NCBI RefSeq assembly: GCF_027460265.1
Contig: NZ_JAPZBC010000001.1
Coordinates: forward strand, 6,271,001-6,335,000
From: Streptomyces sp. WMMC940
GTDB taxonomy: Bacteria; Actinomycetota; Actinomycetes; Streptomycetales; Streptomycetaceae
Direction of reading: 5' to 3'
Length of the DNA: 64,000 bases
The notes under the pieces are model-generated. The model had not been told where the DNA came from. It worked only from the letters and a program-made list of their open reading frames with translations, and searched no databases. Shown here in pieces: positions 1-9,512 of the stretch (its first letter is position 1; each line of letters starts with the position of its first letter). The position numbers and the translations under genes were made by a program.

Positions 1-644
1 CCATGCCCCGCGGCGCAGCCGTGGTCTACCCCAAGGACGCGGGGCAGATCCTGGCCTTCGCCGACATCTTCTCCGGGGCCCGTGTCGTGGAGGCGGGTGT
101 CGGCTCCGGCTCGCTGAGCGCCTTCCTGCTGCGCGCCATCGGCGACGAGGGCATGCTGCACTCCTACGAGCGCCGTGAGGACTTCGCGGAGATCGCAAGG
201 GGCAACGTCGAGCGCTACTTCGGCGGACCCCACCCCGCCTGGACGCTGACCGTCGGTGACCTGCAGGACAACCTCTCGGACGCCGACGTCGACCGCGTCA
301 TCCTGGACATGCTCGCGCCCTGGGAGTGCCTGGAGGCCGTCTCCAAGGCGCTCGTCCCCGGCGGCATCCTGTGCTGCTACGTGGCGACCACCACGCAGCT
401 CGCGCGGACCGTGGAGTCCATCCGTGAGATCGGCTGCTACGCCGAGCCGCAGCCGTGGGAGTCCATGATCCGCAACTGGCACGTCGAGGGCCTGGCCGTG
501 CGGCCGGACCATCGGATGATCGGCCACACCGGCTTCCTGGTCACCGCCCGCCGACTCGCGGACGGCGTGGAGCCGCCGATGCGCCGCCGCAGGCCCGCCA
601 AGGGCGCCTACGGCGAGGACTACGAGGGCCCGAACAAGGGCTGA
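1..644 (+). CDS. trmI: tRNA (adenine-N1-)-methyltransferase TrmI, 5'-truncated by window edge
   Basis: Class I SAM-dependent methyltransferase expected to make m1A58 in tRNA. The visible 213 residues carry SAM motif I (VVEAGVGSGSLSAFLL, about residues 30-45), the acidic motif HSYERRED, and the active-site segment DRVILDMLAPWE. Family members have about 280-300 residues, so the N-terminal OB-like part lies left of the window; the frame is open to base 1 and the ATG at base 3 is internal. In actinomycetes trmI lies upstream of the proteasome genes, as here. The C-terminus is a basic tail rich in Arg and Lys (MRRRRPAKGAYG). Confident in the family. Confidence 0.93.
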   Translation, partial: MPRGAAVVYPKDAGQILAFADIFSGARVVEAGVGSGSLSAFLLRAIGDEGMLHSYERREDFAEIARGNVERYFGGPHPAWTLTVGDLQDNLSDADVDRVILDMLAPWECLEAVSKALVPGGILCCYVATTTQLARTVESIREIGCYAEPQPWESMIRNWHVEGLAVRPDHRMIGHTGFLVTARRLADGVEPPMRRRRPAKGAYGEDYEGPNKG

Positions 645-659
645 GTACCCGTCAGCAGA

Positions 660-690
660 CCGCCCCGCACCCGTACCGCGTGCGGGGCGG
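660..690 (+). terminator. Terminator hairpin after trmI
   Basis: A perfect 11-bp stem (CCGCCCCGCAC at 660-670 with its complement at 680-690) and a 9-nt loop begin 15 bases after the trmI stop codon. There is no U-tract, which is common for terminators in high-GC actinomycetes. Confidence 0.7.
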
Positions 691-897
691 AGGCGTTTGC
701 ACAACGCGGTGGCCGTACCGTCGAGTTCCGGTCACGTCCGGGGAACTCGGCGGCCGCCTCGTCGCGTTGGGTCGCGCCGGGCGGATTGCACCGGTTCTTC
801 GCCACGACGGTTTCGCCCCCCGCTGTTCCCGCGCCCTGTGACGTGTGGCACGATGCGGGCACCCCCACCGGAACCGCTGCTCACAGGAGACGCCTCG

Positions 898-1485
898 GTG
901 CAGACCTCCGCCGTCCCGGATCTCGCGCACACCCACGCCCGCCCGGTGCACTGGCTGGCCACCGCGGCGGCGATGTCCGCGGTCGTCGCCGTCGCGGGCC
1001 TGCTGCAGCCGGACCACGCCCGAGCGGGGCAGTCCGGGGCCCGGGAGACCACCACCGCGGCAGCCGCCGCTCCGGCGCCGGCCCCCGACGCCGACGGCGT
1101 CGCGCTGCCGTTGGAGTGCGGCGGGGGGCCGACCGTGGTGGTCGGGCAGGCCGCCGGCGACCTGGACGGCGACGGCGGCCCGGAGACGGTCGTCGCGGCG
1201 CGCTGCGAGGCCGGTTCCGGCACCCCGCCCAGCGGCGTCTACGTGCTGGCCCGGTCCCGCACCGGGGAGCCCCGCCTCGTCGCCACCCTGCTGGAGCCCG
1301 CCCGCCGGCAGAGCGTCGGTGAGCTCGCAGTCCGTGACGGAGTCGTCACGGCAGCGCTCCTCGGCTATTCGACGCCTGAGGTGCCGCGCTGCTGCCCGGA
1401 CGAGCGGGAGACGGTCAAGTGGCGGTGGAGCGGGGGGAAGTTCGTCGAGTCCGGCGTGGGCGGGGACGCCACCGGGAGTGTGTGA
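898..1485 (+). CDS. Hypothetical secreted or membrane-anchored protein with FG-GAP-like motif
   Basis: 195 residues from the GTG at 898, chosen because CAGGAGA lies about 8 bases upstream; the frame stays open further upstream but that stretch is Arg-rich and looks non-coding. A hydrophobic segment at residues 19-36 followed by an Ala/Pro linker suggests a signal peptide or N-terminal anchor. The mature part has the motif AAGDLDGDGGPETVV, resembling the calcium-binding loops of FG-GAP/VCBS repeats, and a cysteine pair PRCCPDE near the end. I do not recognise a specific function. It stands alone between trmI and the convergent ferredoxin gene. Confidence 0.7.
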   Translation: MQTSAVPDLAHTHARPVHWLATAAAMSAVVAVAGLLQPDHARAGQSGARETTTAAAAAPAPAPDADGVALPLECGGGPTVVVGQAAGDLDGDGGPETVVAARCEAGSGTPPSGVYVLARSRTGEPRLVATLLEPARRQSVGELAVRDGVVTAALLGYSTPEVPRCCPDERETVKWRWSGGKFVESGVGGDATGSV

Positions 1486-1515
1486 GGGGTCACCCTCGGT
1501 CCGTGGGGGAACGGG

Positions 1516-1794
1516 CTACTCGGCGTCGGGCCCGTACACCTCTGTCTTGTCCGAAACGCGGCGTACATGGATGCAGTCGCCGGGGCACTCCTTGGCCGAA
1601 TCGATGACGTCGGTCAGCAGCGGCAGCGGCACGGGCGTTGTGGCGCCCGGGTCCTGCAGCAGTTCGTCGTCGGCGCTCTTCACGTACGCCAGACCGTCGA
1701 TGTCCAGCTCGAAGACCTCGGGTGCGTACTGGGCGCAGATGCCGTCGCCGGTGCACAGCTCCTGGTCGATCCAGACCTCGAGCGCCTCGTTCAT
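1516..1794 (-). CDS. Ferredoxin, 3Fe-4S type
   Basis: Small acidic electron carrier of 92 residues. C14-x5-C20 (CTGDGIC) and C70-P71 fit the three-ligand pattern of actinomycete [3Fe-4S] ferredoxins that serve cytochromes P450 and other monooxygenases; a further Cys74 (CPGDC) could allow a 4Fe cluster. Start is the ATG at 1794, with GGAA upstream. It lies divergently to arc, and no P450 or ferredoxin reductase is adjacent, so its partner is not visible. Confident in the fold, uncertain in the partner. Confidence 0.9.
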   Translation of the reverse strand: MNEALEVWIDQELCTGDGICAQYAPEVFELDIDGLAYVKSADDELLQDPGATTPVPLPLLTDVIDSAKECPGDCIHVRRVSDKTEVYGPDAE

Positions 1795-2052
1795 GTCGCC
1801 TGCCGTTCCTGCGCGGTGTGCATCAAGCCGTGTTGTATCAATACGGGCCAGCCCTGACGGGTGTTGACCGTTCCGACCATACAACCGCCCGCTTTCCGAT
1901 GTTGGTGGGTGGGTATTCCCCTGACGTGAGGGGCCAGCGCAAGGGTGAAGATCGGACACACCCCTTCCGTCTTTGTGATCTAGGGGTTTCAATCACCACC
2001 CACCCAGGTAGGGTCAGGAAGCGTCCAGCTCCCCTTGGAGGAGGTGAGGACC

Positions 2053-3819
2053 GTGGCAGCCCACGACGACGACAACAACCGCGGCTTCCGGCCGGGGCGG
2101 GGGTCTGAAGACCCCGCCGGCCAGGTCGCCTATCTCGAGCAGGAAATCGCCGTCCTGCGCCGCAAGCTCGCCGACTCTCCGCGTCATACGAGGATTCTCG
2201 AGGAGCGGATCGTCGAGCTGCAGACGAACCTGGCCGGCGTGTCCGCGCAGAACGAACGACTGGCGAACACGCTCCGTGAGGCCCGGGACCAGATCGTGGC
2301 CCTCAAGGAAGAGGTCGACCGGCTCGCGCAGCCGCCTGCCGGCTTCGGTGTCTTCCTGCAGGCCAACGAGGACGGCACCGCCGACATCTTCACCGGGGGC
2401 CGCAAGCTCCGGGTGAACGTCAGCCCCGGCGTCGAGGCCGAAGAGCTCCGGCGCGGCCAGGAGGTCATGCTCAACGAGGCGCTCAACGTGGTCGAGGCCA
2501 TGGAGTTCGAGCGCACCGGGGACATCGTCACCCTCAAGGAGATCCTCGAGGACGGCGAGCGGGCCCTGGTGATCGGGCACACCGACGAGGAACGGGTGGT
2601 GCGGCTCGCCGAGCCGTTGCTGGACGTCACCATCCGCCCCGGCGACGCCCTGCTGCTCGAGCCCAGGTCCGGGTACGTGTACGAGGTCGTGCCCAAGAGC
2701 GAGGTCGAGGAGCTGGTCCTCGAAGAGGTCCCGGACGTCGACTACGACAAGATCGGCGGCCTGGGCGGTCAGATCGAGATGATCCGGGACGCCGTCGAGC
2801 TCCCCTACCTCCACCCCGACCTCTTCAAGGAGCACGAACTGCGGCCGCCGAAGGGCATCCTGCTCTACGGCCCGCCCGGATGCGGCAAGACGCTGATCGC
2901 GAAGGCCGTCGCCAACTCCCTTGCCAAGAAGGTCGCCGAGGTGACCGGCCAGCCCGCGGGGAAGAGCTACTTCCTCAACATCAAGGGCCCCGAGCTCCTC
3001 AACAAGTACGTCGGCGAGACCGAGCGGCACATCCGCCTGGTCTTCCAGCGCGCGCGTGAGAAGGCCGGTGAGGGCACGCCCGTCATCGTCTTCTTCGACG
3101 AGATGGAGTCCCTCTTCCGCACCCGTGGCTCCGGTGTCAGCTCGGACGTCGAGAACACGATCGTTCCCCAGCTGCTCGCCGAGATCGACGGTGTGGAGGG
3201 CCTGGAGAACGTGATCGTGATCGGCGCCTCCAACCGCGAGGACATGATCGACCCCGCGATCCTGCGGCCCGGCCGGCTCGACGTCAAGATCAAGATCGAG
3301 CGCCCGGACGCGGAGGCGGCGAAGGACATCTTCGCGAAGTACCTCACGCCGTCGCTGCCGCTGCACGCGGACGACCTCTCCGAGCACACCGGCTCCAAGG
3401 AAGCGGCCGTACAGGGCATGATCCAGTCGGTCGTGGAGCAGATGTACGCGGAATCCGAGGAGAACCGCTTCCTCGAGGTCACGTACGCGAACGGCGACAA
3501 GGAAGTCCTCTACTTCAAGGACTTCAATTCCGGCGCCATGATCCAGAACATCGTGGACCGGGCGAAGAAGATGGCCATCAAGGCCTTCCTCGACCACGAC
3601 CAGAAGGGTCTCCGCGTCGCGCACCTGCTCCAGGCCTGCGTCGACGAATTCAAGGAGAACGAGGACCTGCCGAACACCACGAACCCGGACGACTGGGCCC
3701 GGATCTCCGGAAAGAAGGGCGAGCGGATCGTGTTCATCCGCACCCTCGTCACCGGAAAGCAGGGCGCGGACACCGGACGCTCCATCGACACGGTGGCGAA
3801 CACCGGTCAGTACCTGTAG
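2053..3819 (+). CDS. arc: Proteasome-associated AAA ATPase ARC (Mpa)
   Basis: Hexameric unfoldase that recognises pupylated proteins and feeds them to the 20S proteasome. From GTG 2053 (strong GGAGGAGGTGAGG just upstream) the product has 588 residues. Order: N-terminal coiled coil that binds Pup (about 20-92), two OB domains (about 95-225), then an AAA module with Walker A GPPGCGKT at 273-280, Walker B with the acidic pair at 349-350, and arginine-rich second-region signature LRPGRLD. It ends in GQYL, the C-terminal motif that docks into the proteasome alpha ring. A TTG 18 bases upstream is in frame, but it would place the ribosome-binding site inside the gene. Confidence 0.97.
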   Translation: MAAHDDDNNRGFRPGRGSEDPAGQVAYLEQEIAVLRRKLADSPRHTRILEERIVELQTNLAGVSAQNERLANTLREARDQIVALKEEVDRLAQPPAGFGVFLQANEDGTADIFTGGRKLRVNVSPGVEAEELRRGQEVMLNEALNVVEAMEFERTGDIVTLKEILEDGERALVIGHTDEERVVRLAEPLLDVTIRPGDALLLEPRSGYVYEVVPKSEVEELVLEEVPDVDYDKIGGLGGQIEMIRDAVELPYLHPDLFKEHELRPPKGILLYGPPGCGKTLIAKAVANSLAKKVAEVTGQPAGKSYFLNIKGPELLNKYVGETERHIRLVFQRAREKAGEGTPVIVFFDEMESLFRTRGSGVSSDVENTIVPQLLAEIDGVEGLENVIVIGASNREDMIDPAILRPGRLDVKIKIERPDAEAAKDIFAKYLTPSLPLHADDLSEHTGSKEAAVQGMIQSVVEQMYAESEENRFLEVTYANGDKEVLYFKDFNSGAMIQNIVDRAKKMAIKAFLDHDQKGLRVAHLLQACVDEFKENEDLPNTTNPDDWARISGKKGERIVFIRTLVTGKQGADTGRSIDTVANTGQYL

Positions 3820-3822
3820 ATC

Positions 3823-3889
3823 GCAGCCCGGCTGCGGATGTCCTGGGGCTCCCCTTGGAAATCGGGGGAGGGCATCCGCAGCCGGCTGC
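3823..3889 (+). terminator. Long hairpin between arc and dop
   Basis: A stem begins 4 bases after the arc stop. GGCTGCGGATG (3830-3840) pairs perfectly with 3873-3883, and an outer GCAGC (3823-3827) pairs with GCTGC (3885-3889). It probably ends arc transcripts or protects the 3' end, and implies that dop has its own promoter in the roughly 200 bases that follow. Confidence 0.65.
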
Positions 3890-4088
3890 TTTCCGAGGGT
3901 TCCGGACGGGTAATCGCACCACACAGGGCAATGACCGAATTGATCTCCCCACCAGCGCAGAGGCGTTCTAGGCTCGTCCGTACCGCCGCGTCGCGCCGTG
4001 CGGGGACGGGCACCGCACAGGCAACGGAGAACGAGCGGTACTTGAGCGCCGCTCCCGGACGGGAGCGCCGCCGGGCAAGGAGGGCCGC

Positions 4089-5600
4089 ATGACCGTACGG
4101 CGAGTAATGGGCATCGAGACGGAGTACGGGATCTCCGTCCCCGGCCACCCGAACGCCAATGCCATGCTCACCTCGTCCCAGATCGTCAACGCCTACGCGG
4201 CGGCGATGCACCGGGCGCGCCGCGCCCGCTGGGACTTCGAGGAGGAGAATCCCCTGCGGGACGCCCGGGGCTTCGACCTGGCCCGCGAGGCCGCTGACTC
4301 CAGCCAGCTCACCGACGAGGACATCGGCCTGGCCAACGTGATCCTCACCAACGGCGCCCGGCTCTACGTGGACCACGCCCACCCCGAGTACAGCGCCCCC
4401 GAGGTCACCAATCCCCGCGACGCCGTGCTCTGGGACAAGGCGGGCGAGCGGATCATGGCGGAGGCGGCCGAGCGCGCCGCCCAGCTGCCCGGCGCCCAGC
4501 CCATCCATCTGTACAAGAACAACACCGACAACAAGGGCGCGTCCTACGGCACGCACGAGAACTACCTGATGAAGCGGGAGACCGCCTTCTCGGACATCGT
4601 GCGGCACCTGACGCCGTTCTTCGTGTCCCGGCAGGTCGTGACCGGCGCCGGCCGGGTCGGGATCGGCCAGGACGGCCACGAGCACGGCTTCCAGATCAGC
4701 CAGCGGGCCGACTACTTCGAGGTGGAGGTGGGCCTGGAGACCACCCTGAAGCGGCCCATCATCAACACCAGGGACGAGCCGCACGCCGACGCGGAGAAGT
4801 ACCGCCGACTCCATGTGATCATCGGCGACGCGAACCTGTCCGAGATCTCGACCTACCTCAAGCTCGGTACGACCGCCCTGGTGCTGTCGATGATCGAGGA
4901 CGGCTTCATCAACGTCGACCTGGCCGTCGACCAGCCCGTGCGCACGCTGCACCAGGTCTCCCACGACCCGTCCCTGCAGCGGCTGGTCACGCTGCGCAGC
5001 GGCCGGACACTCACCGCGGTCCAGCTGCAGATGGAGTACTTCGAGCTGGCGCGCAAGTACGTCGAGGACCGCTTCGGCATGGACGCGGACGAGCAGACCA
5101 AGGACGTCCTGGTGCGCTGGGAGGACACGCTCAACCGGCTCGAGAACGACCCGATGAGCCTGTCGGGCGAGCTGGACTGGGTCGCCAAGCGGGAGATCCT
5201 GGAGGGCTACCGCAGGCGCGACGACCTCGACTGGGACGCGGCCCGGCTGCATCTCGTGGACCTGCAGTACGCGGACGTGCGCCCCGAGAAGGGGCTCTAC
5301 AACCGCCTGGTGGCCCGCGGCAAGATGAAGCGGCTCCTGGACGAGCCCGACGTCGAGCGGGCCGAGAGCAAGCCTCCCGAGGACACCAGGGCGTATTTCC
5401 GCGGGCGCTGCCTGGAGCAGTACGCGGACGACGTGGCGGCCGCCTCCTGGGACTCGGTGATCTTCGATCTGCCGGGGCGGGACTCCCTGCAGCGCGTACC
5501 GACGCTGGAACCGTTGCGTGGTACACGTAACCATGTGAAGGAGCTTCTTGACCGGTGCCGGACGGCGGAGGACCTGGTCCGCGTCCTCTCCGGGGGCTGA
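4089..5600 (+). CDS. dop: Pup deamidase/depupylase Dop
   Basis: Carboxylate-amine ligase-like enzyme that deamidates the C-terminal Gln of Pup to Glu and also removes Pup from conjugates. 503 residues from the ATG at 4089. The start [10 protein letters not shown] gives the metal-binding Glu10, and [15 protein letters not shown] supplies the nucleophilic Asp95. The segment between about residues 45 and 80 is the Dop-specific loop absent from PafA. The conserved blocks YKNNTDNKG and [10 protein letters not shown] also match. It lies upstream of pup, whose product ends in Gln and therefore needs Dop. Confidence 0.96.
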   Translation: MTVRRVMGIETEYGISVPGHPNANAMLTSSQIVNAYAAAMHRARRARWDFEEENPLRDARGFDLAREAADSSQLTDEDIGLANVILTNGARLYVDHAHPEYSAPEVTNPRDAVLWDKAGERIMAEAAERAAQLPGAQPIHLYKNNTDNKGASYGTHENYLMKRETAFSDIVRHLTPFFVSRQVVTGAGRVGIGQDGHEHGFQISQRADYFEVEVGLETTLKRPIINTRDEPHADAEKYRRLHVIIGDANLSEISTYLKLGTTALVLSMIEDGFINVDLAVDQPVRTLHQVSHDPSLQRLVTLRSGRTLTAVQLQMEYFELARKYVEDRFGMDADEQTKDVLVRWEDTLNRLENDPMSLSGELDWVAKREILEGYRRRDDLDWDAARLHLVDLQYADVRPEKGLYNRLVARGKMKRLLDEPDVERAESKPPEDTRAYFRGRCLEQYADDVAAASWDSVIFDLPGRDSLQRVPTLEPLRGTRNHVKELLDRCRTAEDLVRVLSGG

Positions 5601-5732
5601 AACGGCCCGCGTCCGGGAATCATGGAGGTGTGCCCCGGGCGTTGAGGAAAGTGCGGGGCCGATGTCGGACCCTCCTTGTAGGGTCTGATCTTGAGTCCGA
5701 ACCATGCGGGCGAACCGAGCGGGGTGAGGGAT

Positions 5733-5951
5733 ATGGCGACCAAGGACACCGGCGGCGGGCAGCAGCGGGCGACGCGCTCCACCGAGGAGGTCGAGGAGCA
5801 GGCGCAGGAGGCGCAGGCCTCCGAGGACCTCAAGGAGCGCCAGGAGAAGCTGTCGGACGACGTCGACTCCGTGCTGGACGAGATCGACGACGTCTTGGAA
5901 GAAAACGCAGAGGACTTCGTTCGGAGTTTTGTGCAAAAGGGCGGTCAGTAG
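5733..5951 (+). CDS. pup: Prokaryotic ubiquitin-like protein Pup
   Basis: Small disordered modifier, 72 residues, from ATG 5733 preceded by GGTGAGGG. An in-frame TTG at 5691 would add residues not seen in Pup. The acidic, helix-prone centre (about 25-60) binds the ARC coiled coil, and the C-terminus VQKGGQ is the deamidation and ligation site. Ending in Gln means that Dop must make the Glu form before PafA can attach it to lysines. The next gene starts only 4 bases after the stop. Confidence 0.97.
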   Translation: MATKDTGGGQQRATRSTEEVEEQAQEAQASEDLKERQEKLSDDVDSVLDEIDDVLEENAEDFVRSFVQKGGQ

Positions 5952-5955
5952 GTAA

Positions 5956-6550
5956 ATGTCCAAAATGGACATTGAGAAAAAATGCTCAACCTGCCAGAAG
6001 GTACTTCCGGCCAGCGCATTCGCGTCGAACAAGTCGCGGCCCGACGGGCTGCAGGCCACGCGCCGCGAATGCGCTGCCGAGTACTACCGACACCGCCGGA
6101 CGGCTCAGGGCGGGACGGTCCGAATCAAGGTCGATGTCCCTGCTGGGTACAAGGAGTGCCGGACCTGCGGCGAGGTGAAGCCCGACAGCGAATGGCATCG
6201 CAACGCGACCGCGTCCGATGGCCTCTCGACGCGCTGCAGAGCGTGCAGGGCCGTCCAGAGGCCGTCAGGGACATCTGAAGCGCCGGCACGGCATCACCGA
6301 GGCCGAGCGCAACGACATGCTCTCGTTGCAGACGGGTATCTGCGTGCTCTGCCTGTCCGCTCCTGCAGCGCATGTGGATCACTGTCATGAGACGGGTAGG
6401 GTCCGTGGCGTACTGTGCTTCAACTGCAATTCGGCCATCGGCAAGTTGGGAGACGATCCCGACACCGTCCGGCGGGCTGCCGCCTACTTGGAAGGAACCT
6501 CGTGGAAGCCAACCCTCGTAGCACCGGGCGTCTACCGGCTGCCTTCCTGA
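5956..6550 (+). pseudogene. Endonuclease VII (HNH/His-Me finger) gene with a frameshift
   Basis: Two overlapping frames together encode one protein. The first (from ATG 5956) has two Cys modules: C10-x2-C13 and C39, then C68-x2-C71 and C94-x2-C97. The second, in the +1 frame, carries the recombination endonuclease VII core: CVLCLSAPAAHVDHCHETG followed by [13 protein letters not shown]. Frames join smoothly if one base is removed near 6258-6262 (reading GCC GTC CAG GGC CGT CAG), so one insertion or a sequencing error breaks it. Start and first codons are A-rich, unlike neighbours. The 3' end overlaps prcB by 49 bases. I recall intact homologues between pup and prcB in other Streptomyces. A programmed frameshift cannot be excluded. 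Confidence 0.82.
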
Positions 6551-7347
6551 CGCCCGGCTCCTCGTCCTTCATGGACTTCCTCGGCGAGCACTCTCCCGAG
6601 CTGCTCCCGGGCAAGCGCGTCCTGCCTCCGGTGCAGGGCGCGATCGAGGCACCCCACGGCACGACGATCGTCGCCGCCTCGTTCCCCGGCGGCGTGGTGC
6701 TCGCCGGTGACCGCCGGGCCACCATGGGCAACATGATCGCCCAGCGTGACATCGAGAAGGTCTTCCCGGCCGACGAGTACTCCGCCGTCGGCATCGCCGG
6801 CACCGCCGGCCTGGCGGTGGAGATGGTCAAGCTGTTCCAGCTCGAGCTGGAGCACTTCGAGAAGGTGGAGGGCGCCCAGCTCTCCCTCGAGGGCAAGGCG
6901 AACCGTCTGTCCACGATGATCCGCAGCAATCTCGGCATGGCCATGCAGGGCCTCGCGGTGGTCCCGCTCTTCGCCGGCTGGGACGTCGACCGGGAGAAGG
7001 GCCGGATCTTCTCGTACGACGTGACCGGCGGCCGTTCGGAGGAGCAGGGCTACGCCGCGACGGGTTCCGGGTCGATCTTCGCCCGCGGGTCGATGAAGAA
7101 GCTCTTCCGCGAGGACCTGACCGAGGAGCAGGCGCTCACACTGGTCATCCAGGCGCTCTACGACGCGGCCGACGAGGACTCCGCCACGGGCGGGCCCGAC
7201 GTGGGCCGCCGTATCTACCCGATCGTCACCGTCATCACCGACGAGGGCTTCCGCAAGCTGACCGAGGCCGAGACCTCCGAGATCGCGCACGCGGTCCTGG
7301 AGCGCCGGAGGGAGCAGCCCGACGGCCCGAGGGCCTCGCTGCTCTGA
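6502..7347 (+). CDS. prcB: 20S proteasome beta subunit PrcB
   Basis: Catalytic N-terminal-threonine protease subunit. 281 residues from GTG 6502, with GGAAGGA about 5 bases upstream; a longer in-frame extension overlaps the nuclease gene and is not coding-like. A 53-residue propeptide ends in EAPHG, and autocleavage before TTIVAASF exposes the nucleophile Thr54. GDRRATMGN and the [14 protein letters not shown] block are typical of beta subunits. It is followed by prcA 62 bases downstream, so the two are probably co-transcribed. Confidence 0.97.
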   Translation: MEANPRSTGRLPAAFLTPGSSSFMDFLGEHSPELLPGKRVLPPVQGAIEAPHGTTIVAASFPGGVVLAGDRRATMGNMIAQRDIEKVFPADEYSAVGIAGTAGLAVEMVKLFQLELEHFEKVEGAQLSLEGKANRLSTMIRSNLGMAMQGLAVVPLFAGWDVDREKGRIFSYDVTGGRSEEQGYAATGSGSIFARGSMKKLFREDLTEEQALTLVIQALYDAADEDSATGGPDVGRRIYPIVTVITDEGFRKLTEAETSEIAHAVLERRREQPDGPRASLL

Positions 7348-7409
7348 TGTTCCCCAGGACACCGCTGGGCGGTGACTCCTCGCCACTGACAGAAAGGGAC
7401 GGATAGCCG

Positions 7410-8171
7410 GTGTCGACGCCGTTCTATGTCTCACCCCAGCAGGCGATGGCCGACCGGGCGGAATACGCCCGCAAGGGCATCGCGCGCGGCCGCAGCCTGG
7501 TCGTGATGCAGTACGCCGACGGCATCGTGTTCGTCGGCGAGAACCCGTCCCGCGCGCTGCACAAGTTCAGCGAGATCTACGACCGGATCGGCTTCGCCGC
7601 GGCCGGCAAGTACAACGAGTACGAGAACCTGCGCATCGGCGGCGTCCGCTACGCCGACCTGCGCGGCTACACCTACGACCGCGACGACGTGACGGCCCGC
7701 GGGCTCGCGAACGTCTACGCGCAGACGCTGGGCACGATCTTCTCCAGCGCCGGCGAGAAGCCGTACGAGGTCGAACTGGTCGTCGCCGAGGTGGGCACCT
7801 CGCCGGAGGGCGACCAGATCTACCGGCTGCCGCACGACGGCTCGATCGTGGACGAGCACGGCTCGGTCGCGGTCGGCGGCAACGCCGAGCAGATCAGCTC
7901 CTTCCTCGACCAGCGGCACCGTGACGGGATGTCCCTCGCGGAGGCGCTGAAGCTCGCCGTGCAGGCCCTGTCCCGCGACACCAACGGCGGCGAGCGGGAG
8001 ATCCCCGCCGAGCGCCTGGAGGTCGCGGTACTGGACCGCACCCGTCCCCAGCAGCGCAAGTTCAAGCGGATCGTGGGCCGCCAGCTGTCCCGCCTGCTCG
8101 GGGCCGACGACGCCGCCTCCGCCCCGACGGAGGCCCCGTCGGACGAGGAGACCCCGGAGGACGAGGCGTAG
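7410..8171 (+). CDS. prcA: 20S proteasome alpha subunit PrcA
   Basis: Non-catalytic outer-ring subunit that gates the 20S core and docks ARC. 253 residues from GTG 7410, with GAAAGGGA upstream. The N-terminus [23 protein letters not shown] is the gate and alpha-type H0 helix region, followed by the standard fold ([19 protein letters not shown]). The acidic C-terminal tail after about residue 230 ([15 protein letters not shown]) is variable in Streptomyces. A terminator follows. Confidence 0.97.
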   Translation: MSTPFYVSPQQAMADRAEYARKGIARGRSLVVMQYADGIVFVGENPSRALHKFSEIYDRIGFAAAGKYNEYENLRIGGVRYADLRGYTYDRDDVTARGLANVYAQTLGTIFSSAGEKPYEVELVVAEVGTSPEGDQIYRLPHDGSIVDEHGSVAVGGNAEQISSFLDQRHRDGMSLAEALKLAVQALSRDTNGGEREIPAERLEVAVLDRTRPQQRKFKRIVGRQLSRLLGADDAASAPTEAPSDEETPEDEA

Positions 8172-8192
8172 CCCGCGCTCCGTCCCTCCTCT

Positions 8193-8223
8193 GCGCCCTG
8201 CCCGCGGTCCGTGGGCAGGGCGC
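8193..8223 (+). terminator. Terminator after prcA
   Basis: A perfect 11-bp stem (GCGCCCTGCCC at 8193-8203 with 8213-8223) and a 9-nt loop lie 21 bases after the prcA stop. It separates the proteasome operon from the convergent LacI-type regulator. Confidence 0.75.
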
Positions 8224-8340
8224 GGGCGTGTGCGGGGTGGGACACGGCACCGCCGGGGCCCGCGGACGCGTCCCCACGGCCGACGGGCGCGAGTCCGCTC
8301 CGAGACCTCCGAAGGTGTGCGTGCGGCGCCTGGCGCGCCC

Positions 8341-9372
8341 TCAGGCCGTCGGCGCGGGGCCAGTGGAGCCCCGGGGGACGAGGGTGACCGGGAGGGCGCC
8401 GGAGGCCGGGGGGCGGGACGCGAGGACGTCGAGGAGTGCGGTCATGCCGGCCTGGCCGATCCGTTCGGCCGGGAGGCGGACCGTGGTGAGCTCCGGCTCC
8501 ACCGCCGTCGCCAGGGCCAGATCGTCGAAACCGGTCACCGAGACGTCCTCCGGCACCCGCAGCCCCAGGCGGCGGACCGCCTTGCAGGCGCCGGCCGCGA
8601 GGATGTCGTCGTCGCAGACCAGGGCGGTGGGCCGCGGCCCCGGACCGGTCAGGGTCCGCCCTGCCTCCCTCAGCGCACCGGACACGTCGAGCGGCGACGG
8701 AACCGTCCGCAGCTCCGCCTCCGGCACCTTACGCAGGGCCGCTTCCAAGGCCCGGGCCCTCACCTCGAAGGTCCATGACGACACCGCGGAGGCGAGATGG
8801 ACGAAGCGACGGTGCCCGAGGCCGAGCAGATGGTCCGTCACCTGCCGCATACCGTCCGCGACGTCCAGGTTCACCTGGGCCGCTGACCCCGGGTCCGAAG
8901 GGTCGCTGTCCAGCATCACCAGCGGCAGATCGGACCCGCGGATCGCGTCCAGCGCCCCGACCGCCATCGAGGAGGCGATCACCCCGTCCAGGGCGGCACG
9001 GGCGGACGCGAAGGGGTCCCGGGCGGGTCCCACGCCCTCGGGGGAGGGGTACAGCACCACACCGAAGCCGTGCTCGGCGGCCACCGCGGCGGCGCCCCCG
9101 TACACGCGGGCGAAGAACTCGTTGGTCAGGGCGGGCACCACCAGCAGGGCCGTCCGCGTCCGGCCCAGCCGCAGATTGCGCGCGGCGAGATTCGGCCGGT
9201 AGCCGAGGTCGGACGCCGCGTCGCGCACCAGTCCGGCGGTGCGCTCGGACACCCGGCCGCGCCACTTCCCACCCAGCACCAGCGACACCGTGGCCTGGGA
9301 CACCCCGGCGGCGCGCGCCACGTCCCTGCTGGTCGGCCGCGCTCCGCCGGCGGCGGGCTCCCGTGTCTGCAC
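8341..9372 (-). CDS. LacI-family transcriptional regulator
   Basis: 343 residues from GTG 9372, chosen for GGAGG 5 bases upstream; an in-frame ATG at 9429 lacks a ribosome-binding site and lies close to an operator-like palindrome. The N-terminal HTH reads TSRDVARAAGVSQATVSLVLGG, with hinge helix NLAARNLRLGRT, and the rest is a periplasmic-binding-protein-like effector domain ending in the usual LTTVRLPAERIGQAGM block. It is divergent from the MFS transporter and probably controls it. The effector is unknown; nothing sugar-catabolic is adjacent. Confidence 0.9.
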   Translation of the reverse strand: MQTREPAAGGARPTSRDVARAAGVSQATVSLVLGGKWRGRVSERTAGLVRDAASDLGYRPNLAARNLRLGRTRTALLVVPALTNEFFARVYGGAAAVAAEHGFGVVLYPSPEGVGPARDPFASARAALDGVIASSMAVGALDAIRGSDLPLVMLDSDPSDPGSAAQVNLDVADGMRQVTDHLLGLGHRRFVHLASAVSSWTFEVRARALEAALRKVPEAELRTVPSPLDVSGALREAGRTLTGPGPRPTALVCDDDILAAGACKAVRRLGLRVPEDVSVTGFDDLALATAVEPELTTVRLPAERIGQAGMTALLDVLASRPPASGALPVTLVPRGSTGPAPTA

Positions 9373-9431
9373 ACTCGCCTCCGTGCTCGGTCCCCTGTGC
9401 CGCGGGAGTGGACTCGCGGCATCTGACATGG

Positions 9432-9458
9432 TACGTATGACGCAGCAAGTTATACGTA
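9432..9458. promoter_or_regulatory. Palindromic operator candidate between lacI-like and MFS genes
   Basis: TACGTAT at 9432-9438 and its exact complement ATACGTA at 9452-9458 flank a 13-base spacer in the divergent intergenic region. This AT-rich island in a very GC-rich background is the likely binding site of the LacI-type protein and of RNA polymerase. Confidence 0.6.
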
Positions 9459-9512
9459 AAACTTCCCTGGCTCGACGAGAGCGGCCAGGGCGGGAGCAAA
9501 GAGGCGGAAGCG

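Noticed and set aside
1864..1885. TTGACC ... TACAAC as a promoter for arc.
   Set aside because: Spacing of 10 bases is too short.
2014..3924. Long minus-strand frame covering all of arc.
   Set aside because: Antisense shadow of arc: no ribosome-binding site, no motif, composition set by the codons of the opposite strand.
3939..3974. TTGATC ... TAGGCT as a promoter for dop.
   Set aside because: Spacing of 23 bases is too long for a sigma-70-type promoter, so I did not list it as a feature.
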